Source of the DNA: Burkholderia pyrrocinia
GTDB lineage: Bacteria; Pseudomonadota; Gammaproteobacteria; Burkholderiales; Burkholderiaceae
Length of the DNA stretch: 64,000 nucleotides
Reading direction: 5' to 3'
NCBI RefSeq assembly: GCF_018417535.1
Contig: NZ_CP070978.1
Location: 1,860,001-1,924,000, forward strand
Below, in pieces: positions 58,021 through 64,000 of this stretch. A model generated the notes under the pieces. The model did not search any database and was not told the origin of the DNA. It saw only the letters and a list, made by a program, of their open reading frames with translations. The stretch's first letter is position 1. Every line of letters begins with the position of its first letter. The position numbers and the translations under genes were made by a program.

Positions 58021-58197
58021 GAAAAACATCGTTGCGACGAAGACCGGGCCGGCGATGGCACGCGTACGCCATCGCCGGTCGGCCAACCCGCCCGACACCT
58101 GTGCCGAACGGGCGTCGGATCGAAGTCGCGAAAACGCGACGCGCCCGGGAGGCGAGCATCACTGCAACCCCCCCCCCGTCTCCCGGAACGGGACCGA

Positions 58198-61100
58198 TCA
58201 GTTCCGGATTGCGCCGAAATTGAGGCCCGCGAGCGGCACCGCCGCCGCGTTTCCGCTCACGCCATTGCCGCGCATCCGGCCGAAGTTGACGCCGACCAGC
58301 CCGCCGTAGAACTGACCGTAGCCGGCCGTGTAGGCAACAAGGCTGCTCGAGCTCGAATAATCGACGTTGCCAAAGTTTTCGCCTGCCACGCCGCCCAGCC
58401 GTGCATTGCGCCCGCCGGACACCGCGCCTGACGACAACGACGACGCGATCGTGCCGTCGTTCTTGCCGACGAGACCGCCGACCGAACTGCCATCGCCGCC
58501 CTTCGCCGAACCGATGGCGTCGGACGCATCGATCGACGCAATCGTGAAGTTATGGCCGACCAGGCCGCCGACGTAGCTACCGGCGCCCGCAACGACGTCG
58601 CCCGACGCGCTCGACGACGACACGCTGCCCCAGTTGAGTCCGACCAGGCCGCCTGCCCTGCCCCTGCCGGCGACGTTCACGGCCCCGCTTGCGTGGGCGC
58701 TCGCCACCTTGCCGAGATTCATGCCGACGAGCCCCCCTGCGATGCTGTCATCGCCGGCCGATACGTTGCCGTCCGCCGAGGAGGCGGTCACGGTGCCGTG
58801 GTTTTCGCCGACGAGACCGCCCGCCTGGCTCTGCGCGCCGACCTTGACCGCGCCGTCGGCCGACGAACTGTCCACCTTGCCGAGGTTCGAACCGACGAGC
58901 CCGCCAGCCTTCACGTTGTTACGCCCGTCCACCTTGCCATGTGCGCTCGATGCGAGTATCTCTGCATCGCCCCTGTTACGGCCGACGAGACCGCCCAGCA
59001 GGCTGTCGGCGCCCGTCCAGACGTCGCCGTTCGCGGTGGATGCGCTGATCGTGGCTTCGTTCAACCCCACGAGGCCGCCCGCCACCGAGGCGTTGCCGGC
59101 CTGAACGCTGCCGTTCGCCGTCGACGCCGCGATCGTCGCACGGTTGACGCCAGCGAGCCCGCCAACCACGCCCGACGCACCCGCAACGACTTTGCCTCCC
59201 GCCGTCGACGCGGCGATCTTGCCGCGATTTTCCCCGACCAGGCCACCCGCCGTGCTGCTGTCGCCCACGGTCACGTCACCTGTCGCGTCGGACGCCTCGA
59301 TCAACGCGGCGTTGTAGCCGACGAGGCCGCCCGCCGTCGCGTCATGACCGCCTCGTACGCTCGCGGTCGACGAAGAGGCCTCGATGCGCCCCGCCTTGGC
59401 CCCGCCTTCGTTGAAGCCGACGAGGCCACCGACGCGCGCGCCGCGGGCCAGGGCGCTGACGCTGCCCGCTGCCGTCGACGCCGTGATGACGCCCCGGTTG
59501 ATCCCGACCAGACCGCCCGTATCGCCGCCCGACCCGATGACGCCGCTCGCCCCGCTGATGACCGTTACGTTGGCGTGGCTGTTGCTGATGGTCGCGTCGC
59601 GATAATCCGGCCAAAGGACCGTGCGGTTTTCGCCAGCCAGACCACCAACGTACAGCGCGTCCTTGCCGCCTTCGACACGGCCCGAAACAGAAGCGCGATC
59701 GATGCGTCCGCTGAGATTGCTGCCGACCAGGCCACCGAGGATCGCGCGGCCATAACCGGTCACCACGACGTCTTTCGCCTTGACGTTGGTGATGTCACCC
59801 GTGTTGTAGCCGGCCAATGCGCCGACGCTGACCGGCGACCTCGTGTACCCGACCGACCCGCGCGCCGTGATTTTCTCCAGCCCGAGGTTGGCGATGCGGC
59901 CGAGGTTGACCGCAAACAACCCGACGACCGCACTGTCGGGATTCGAGATCGACAGATTGCCGATGGTATTGCCCAGACCGTCGAACACGCCACTGAACGA
60001 CGCACGGTCGCCGCCGAGGCTGCGGAATTGCGCACCCTTGCCGTCGATCGCGTTACCCAGCACGTAACGGCCGTTCATGTTGCCGTCGACGGCGCGCAGC
60101 CCCGCGAGATCGTGAATCACGCGATACGCTTCACCGTTCGCCGAGAACGATGCATTGCGACCCGACAGCGTGACCACCGCATCGTTCGTCAGCGTATGGC
60201 CGCTGCCCGAGTTCAGCGCGAGGCTCGCGTTTTCGCCCGTCAGCGTCACCTTGTTGCCGACGCGGATCTGTTGCGTCGCGTTCACCGTCACGCCCGCGTT
60301 CGCGCCGCTCGCCGTCAGCGACTGCTTCAGGTCGACGTTGCCCTTTTTCGACGTCAGCGCCAGCGCGTTGTCGTTCGTCCAGTTCACCGCGTCGCCCACC
60401 GTCAGGTCGCCCGACGTGTTGGTCAGCGCCACGTTCGTCGTGCCCAGGTTGCGCGACAGCGTCTCGCCGTCGATCGCGACGCCAGCGTTACCGCCGACCC
60501 CGGCGTTGGCCGCCTCGATCGTCCACAGGCCCGTGCGGCCCGACGCCGCGCGCGTATCCACCTGCACGTCGCGCGACACCGCCACCCGCTCGCCGCGCGT
60601 CGTCACCGTGCCGCCCGCCGTCGATGCGTCCTGCGCGCTCGCGTCCAGCTTCCCGCCGACTTTAACGTCGCCGCCGTCCAGCGTGATCTTCCCGGCGCGG
60701 CTGCTCAGGCCCTTCGCCTCGATCGTGCCGCTGTTCCTGACCACCGAGCCCAGCAGATCGCCTGCCGCGCGCGCCGTCATCAGCACTTCCCCGCCGTCCG
60801 CCTTCAGCAACCCGCCGTTGTGCGCCTGCGCGTCCACCGCCCCGCCTTCGACCTGCAGGTTCAGCAGCCCGTTGCCGTCGAAGTTCACGTTGAACGCATT
60901 GCCCGCGCCCAACGCCACGCGGCCCATCTGCGCGCGGATCACACCCGTGTTCGACACTCGCGCGCCCAGCAGCGCCACACTGCCGCCGTCTGCCGCCGCG
61001 ATCGTCCCCGCGTTCTCCACCGACTGGCCCGACGTCCCCGCGAACCGGTAGCGACCGGCCAGGAAATCCGCGTCCGACAGGTTCTGCGTCGACGCCACCA

Positions 61101-61560
61101 GACCGCCCACGTTCACCTGCGCGCCCGCGCCGAACATCACGCCGTTCGGGTTCACCAGGAACACGCGCCCGTTCGCGTCCAGCTGGCCGTGAATCTGGCT
61201 GCCGTTCGCGCCGACCACCCGGTTCAGTGCGATCGACTGGCTCGTCGGCTGCCGGAACGACACCCGCTCGCCGCTGCCTACGCTGAAGTCCTGCCAGTTC
61301 GTGATCAGCTTGTCCGTGTGCTGGTTGACCGACATCGTCTTGTTGTCCGCCGACTTCGCGATGTCCGCCTGCCCCGACATGATCTCGCCGCCCGTCGGCA
61401 GTGCGTACGCGCCCGACGACGCCGCCAGCCCCAGCAGCGACACGCCCGCCGCAAGCAGGCGCTTGGCGCCGCCCGACTTGCCGCGACGGCGCGCCGTTTC
61501 CCCGACTGCGCACCAGCCACCCTGTGCTTCATTCCACACCAGTGAATAGGCCTTATTCAT
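58198..61560 (-). CDS. Two-partner-secreted adhesin (TpsA) with GLUG repeats
   Basis: A 1120-residue exoprotein. Start at 61560 follows AGAGGAT. It opens with an extended signal peptide region (MNKAYSLVWNEAQGGWCAVGE) and a Sec signal ending ASSGAYA. The TPS secretion domain (~55-180) has NQHTDKLITNWQDF and the NPNG-type motif FLVNPNGVMFG. A haemagglutinin-like beta-helix middle follows (to ~570). The rest carries about 17 GLUG-type repeats (GGLVGxNxGxIxxSxAxG, period ~22-25). There is no CDI-type C-terminal toxin, so it is an adhesin or biofilm matrix protein. The partner transporter gene is 63 bases upstream. Confidence 0.93.
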   Translation of the reverse strand: MNKAYSLVWNEAQGGWCAVGETARRRGKSGGAKRLLAAGVSLLGLAASSGAYALPTGGEIMSGQADIAKSADNKTMSVNQHTDKLITNWQDFSVGSGERVSFRQPTSQSIALNRVVGANGSQIHGQLDANGRVFLVNPNGVMFGAGAQVNVGGLVASTQNLSDADFLAGRYRFAGTSGQSVENAGTIAAADGGSVALLGARVSNTGVIRAQMGRVALGAGNAFNVNFDGNGLLNLQVEGGAVDAQAHNGGLLKADGGEVLMTARAAGDLLGSVVRNSGTIEAKGLSSRAGKITLDGGDVKVGGKLDASAQDASTAGGTVTTRGERVAVSRDVQVDTRAASGRTGLWTIEAANAGVGGNAGVAIDGETLSRNLGTTNVALTNTSGDLTVGDAVNWTNDNALALTSKKGNVDLKQSLTASGANAGVTVNATQQIRVGNKVTLTGENASLALNSGSGHTLTNDAVVTLSGRNASFSANGEAYRVIHDLAGLRAVDGNMNGRYVLGNAIDGKGAQFRSLGGDRASFSGVFDGLGNTIGNLSISNPDSAVVGLFAVNLGRIANLGLEKITARGSVGYTRSPVSVGALAGYNTGDITNVKAKDVVVTGYGRAILGGLVGSNLSGRIDRASVSGRVEGGKDALYVGGLAGENRTVLWPDYRDATISNSHANVTVISGASGVIGSGGDTGGLVGINRGVITASTAAGSVSALARGARVGGLVGFNEGGAKAGRIEASSSTASVRGGHDATAGGLVGYNAALIEASDATGDVTVGDSSTAGGLVGENRGKIAASTAGGKVVAGASGVVGGLAGVNRATIAASTANGSVQAGNASVAGGLVGLNEATISASTANGDVWTGADSLLGGLVGRNRGDAEILASSAHGKVDGRNNVKAGGLVGSNLGKVDSSSADGAVKVGAQSQAGGLVGENHGTVTASSADGNVSAGDDSIAGGLVGMNLGKVASAHASGAVNVAGRGRAGGLVGLNWGSVSSSSASGDVVAGAGSYVGGLVGHNFTIASIDASDAIGSAKGGDGSSVGGLVGKNDGTIASSLSSGAVSGGRNARLGGVAGENFGNVDYSSSSSLVAYTAGYGQFYGGLVGVNFGRMRGNGVSGNAAAVPLAGLNFGAIRN

Positions 61561-61623
61561 TTTGGTATCCTCTTCAATCTGCTTTATAGAACCCGTCCTG
61601 CCGGACGGACCGATCACACGCGC

Positions 61624-63405
61624 TCAGAAATACTGAGCGGCCTGAACCCATACGCTCGGCGCGCGGGTCGGCGAGCCGAACGCCGCGCCGAGCGGCCACG
61701 CGGCCGTCAGCGCCACCTGGCGCTTCGCGCCGAACCAGCTCGCGCCGATACCGCCGGCCTGCATGCGCTGCATGTTTCGCCCTTGCGCCCACGGATACTT
61801 GTCGGCCTGCACGCGCCCGGCGTCGACGAACGTACTGACCTGCCACCCCGGCGCGACGAGATAACGCACCTCCGCGCTGGCCTGCCAGCCCTGGTCGCCG
61901 CTACCGGCGCCGAGCGCATACGCGCGCACACCGTACGGGCCGCCGAGACTGAATTTCTCCGATTCGTCGAGATTCCGCGACGCGAGCTGCGCGCTGAATT
62001 GCGTGTACAACTCGAACCGGCGCCCCAGCGCCTGCACCCGCAGCGCGCTCACATTGAGCTTCGCGAAGCTGCCGATCGACTTTTTCAGCGCATCCGCCTT
62101 GAACGGATCGTTGCTGCGCAGCCGCCCGACGCCGAACATCACCGAGAACCCGTTGCGGCCGCCGCCCAGCCAGCCGTCCTGACTGTTGCCGCTGACGCCG
62201 AAGGTCCACAGGCCGATGTTCTTGTCGCGCCGAATGTCGAATACGCCATAGTCGTCGCGCAGGTTCTTGTTTTCGTACTGGATCTGCGCGGTGACGCTCA
62301 GGTTTCGCGCGCGCACGAGCGGCTGCGTCACGTACGCGGTCTGCACGCTCGCACGGCCGCTGGAATCGAGATCCGAGAACGCTCCGCCGAGCCGGTAGCG
62401 CAGCGACGAATACGCGACGCCGACCCGCGTCGACGCGGGGCCGACCGGTAGCTGGTAGGCGGTGCGGTAGTAGCGCTGCAGCTCGTTGCTGACGAGCCCG
62501 CGCAGGCTCAGGCGATCGCCGAGCCGCAGCGGCGAATTGACGTCGACGCTGCCGCCGACACGGTAGCGTCCGAGCGCTACGTCGCCAAAGTTGTCGAATT
62601 CGAGCGATCCGGACGCGAGCGGCCCTTTGTCGGCGTCGACGACGAGATCGGTGGTGCCGGGCATATCGCCCGGACGCAATGTGCCGCGCGCAGCGACGCC
62701 GGCCAGGTCGTCGAGCAGCAACAGGCTGCGCTCGAGACCGGACCCGCGCACGACATCGCCCGGATGCAGCGCAGAGAGCGGCTGGCGCAGCGCGGCACCG
62801 AGCACGCGCGAATGATTCTGGATCGTGATTGCGCCGTAGCGCCCTTCGGCGATTTCGATACGCACGACGCCGTCGTCGATGTCCTGGCGAGGCAGATAGG
62901 CGCGTGCAAGCACGTAGCCATGGCGGCGATAGTAGGCAGTGATGCGCGCGGCGGCGCGTTGCAGGTCGGCGAAACCCAGCGTGCTGCCGGCAAGATCGGC
63001 GACGAGCGGCTGCAACTCGTCGTTGCCGAACACGGTATTGCCGTCGAGCGCGAATGCGCGAACGAGCACGCGAGGCCCCGACTCGGGCGCGCGCTCGGCG
63101 GCCTCTTCCGACGGCGCGATCGTAAGCTCGGGCGCGGTTTCCGGCGGCAGATCCGGCCGTGGCGTCTCGATGTCGCGCATCGCTCGCCCCGCATCCGGCA
63201 CTTGCGCATGGACCGGCTCGAACAGGCTCGCGGCACCGCCACAGATCAGCGCAACGCACATTGCGTGGCGGACCCGCAAGACCACGCCGGCCTCGCGCGG
63301 TACCGCACGCAAACCAGCCCCGCGCGAACGCGTCGCTTCGACGCTACCGATGTCGGCCCGACGGCGGTCGACGACTTGCATATGATCTACCCACATGGAA
63401 TACAT
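61624..63405 (-). CDS. TpsB outer-membrane transporter (FhaC/ShlB/HlyB family)
   Basis: A 593-residue TPS transporter; the N-terminus is uncertain, with in-frame ATGs at 63405, 63396 and 63381. A signal peptide is likely around residues 45-70 (RHAMCVALICGGAASLFEPVHAQ), which suggests that an internal start might be used. Two POTRA-type units (ALDGNTVFGNDELQPLVADL ... HGYVLARAYLPRQDIDDGVVRIEI) precede the 16-stranded barrel; the family motif GGPYGVRAY (VRGY/F type) and terminal AAQYF Phe are present. It secretes the adhesin encoded 63 bases downstream. Confidence 0.92.
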   Translation of the reverse strand: MYSMWVDHMQVVDRRRADIGSVEATRSRGAGLRAVPREAGVVLRVRHAMCVALICGGAASLFEPVHAQVPDAGRAMRDIETPRPDLPPETAPELTIAPSEEAAERAPESGPRVLVRAFALDGNTVFGNDELQPLVADLAGSTLGFADLQRAAARITAYYRRHGYVLARAYLPRQDIDDGVVRIEIAEGRYGAITIQNHSRVLGAALRQPLSALHPGDVVRGSGLERSLLLLDDLAGVAARGTLRPGDMPGTTDLVVDADKGPLASGSLEFDNFGDVALGRYRVGGSVDVNSPLRLGDRLSLRGLVSNELQRYYRTAYQLPVGPASTRVGVAYSSLRYRLGGAFSDLDSSGRASVQTAYVTQPLVRARNLSVTAQIQYENKNLRDDYGVFDIRRDKNIGLWTFGVSGNSQDGWLGGGRNGFSVMFGVGRLRSNDPFKADALKKSIGSFAKLNVSALRVQALGRRFELYTQFSAQLASRNLDESEKFSLGGPYGVRAYALGAGSGDQGWQASAEVRYLVAPGWQVSTFVDAGRVQADKYPWAQGRNMQRMQAGGIGASWFGAKRQVALTAAWPLGAAFGSPTRAPSVWVQAAQYF

Positions 63406-63690
63406 TCGGACCTGGCCGGCAAGGCACTTGCCGGCTGTGACTCAATCGCCGAATGCTACAGACAGACATTCCGCATGTATTTAGATCACGTACGAAAATT
63501 CGTGACGTAATTGTTAATTGCTGGCGCAGCCGCGCGACATGCCCAAATCGTAGAAACGGCTTCCGCTTTATCGGAAGGATTGAAGCGAGTCGGCCGTCGG
63601 CCGGATCCCGGCGCGAGCACGGTTGACCACCTGAAGCGGCACGCCTAAAGTGGCATTCCTTTTTACGCCGCTCACGCAAGAAGGATTCCC

Positions 63691-64000
63691 ATGATCGACT
63701 TCTCCACGCTCGCGTTGTTCTCCGGCGCGTGTCTCGCGCTGACGGCCACGCCGGGCCCCGACATGCTGCTGATCGCATCCCGCAGCGTGAGCCAGGGCCG
63801 GCGCGCGGGCTTCGCGACGCTCGCCGGCATTCAGGCGGGCACCTACTGTCATGCGCTCGCCGCCGCGCTCGGGCTGTCGCAGCTCTTTCTCGCGGTGCCG
63901 ATCGCATACGACATCGTGCGTTTCGCCGGCGCCGCCTATCTGCTCTATCTCGCGTGGAAGACGTTTCGTTCGGACGCGACCGCACTATCGCCCGTCGCGT
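63691..64000 (+). CDS. LysE/RhtB-family exporter (3' partial)
   Basis: The frame starts at ATG 63691 behind AAGGATT and runs off the window after ~103 codons. The sequence MIDFSTLALFSGACLALTATPGPDMLLIASRSVSQGRRAGF has the family's TPGPD motif and first span, followed by GIQAGTYCHALAAALGLSQLF and a third span ending YLLYLAWKTF. LysE/RhtB proteins export amino acids or related metabolites. Substrate unknown. Confidence 0.92.
   Translation, partial: MIDFSTLALFSGACLALTATPGPDMLLIASRSVSQGRRAGFATLAGIQAGTYCHALAAALGLSQLFLAVPIAYDIVRFAGAAYLLYLAWKTFRSDATALSPVA

Larger units (their letters stand above)
57605..58197. other. Intergenic region between kinase promoter and tpsA end
   Basis: About 590 bases. 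From 57605 to ~57830 is the presumed promoter region of the leftward kinase gene, with a perfect dyad at 57731-57748. From 57987 to 58020 lies a strong hairpin that ends tpsA transcription. No supported gene was found; frames here are shadows. Confidence 0.6.

Noticed and set aside
58552..61545. A 997-codon open frame on the plus strand
   Set aside because: It lies wholly antisense to the clear TPS adhesin gene and has the His/Arg/Asp-heavy composition of a shadow frame in GC-rich DNA.

Overview
The window is about 64 kb of GC-rich DNA (roughly two-thirds G+C) with the gene style of Burkholderia sensu stricto, most plausibly a Burkholderia cepacia complex species and a secondary chromosome. 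Supporting signs are a family-4 general porin, a class D beta-lactamase of the type resident in Burkholderia, a divergent Lrp-type regulator/ACC deaminase pair, a res-xre toxin-antitoxin module and a haemagglutinin-type two-partner secretion pair. The species call is inference; no rRNA, tRNA, insertion sequence or CRISPR array was seen.

Layout. 1-4.5 kb: a Fap-like surface-protein locus (outer-membrane barrel, C39 peptidase, two Sec-exported proteins with internal double-glycine sites, one Gly-rich protein). 5.1-8.1 kb: a quaternary-amine (betaine/choline) ABC importer. 8.6-12.1 kb: porin, class D beta-lactamase and a translationally coupled acyltransferase. 12.2-15.9 kb: two tandem alkaline phosphatases and a His-rich protein. 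16-18.9 kb: a methyltransferase with a tiny coupled upstream ORF, and an aldo/keto reductase divergent from its LysR regulator. 18.9-24.3 kb: PoxB-type pyruvate oxidase, an Lrp regulator and a divergent AceE-type dehydrogenase E1. 24.4-25.4 kb: RES/Xre toxin-antitoxin with a clear promoter and operator. 25.5-27.2 kb: acdR-acdS.

27.3-40.2 kb is one long leftward exopolysaccharide operon of eleven genes (priming transferase, wza, wzb, wzc, wecB, wecC, wzx, wzy, GT4, WecG-family GT26, secreted lyase). It is laid out to make, polymerise, export and trim a polymer containing N-acetylmannosaminuronic acid, probably with a repeat unit of no more than three sugars. Upstream of it lies an AT-richer segment and a frameshifted TpsB (FhaC-like) relic. 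41.2-43.9 kb holds three lipoproteins: a five-repeat protein, a CsgG-family protein and a Sel1-repeat protein with a Tyr/Trp-rich tail.

44.2-47.5 kb is an unusual signalling operon (HTH-receiver regulator, periplasmic molybdopterin-fold protein, hybrid kinase). 47.5-49.7 kb holds housekeeping genes (YjbQ family, thioredoxin-like, flavin reductase, DUF2322). 49.9-57.6 kb is a phosphorelay locus with two large hybrid kinases around one LuxR-type regulator; one kinase carries the HPt domain and the other has a receiver lacking the usual phospho-accepting aspartate. 58.2-63.4 kb is an intact two-partner secretion pair (GLUG-repeat adhesin plus TpsB transporter), followed by the start of a LysE-type exporter.

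Taken together, an unusual share of the window encodes surface and biofilm functions (amyloid-like proteins, exopolysaccharide, CsgG-type lipoproteins, TPS adhesin) alongside multi-step sensory systems. A regulatory link between them is inference only.
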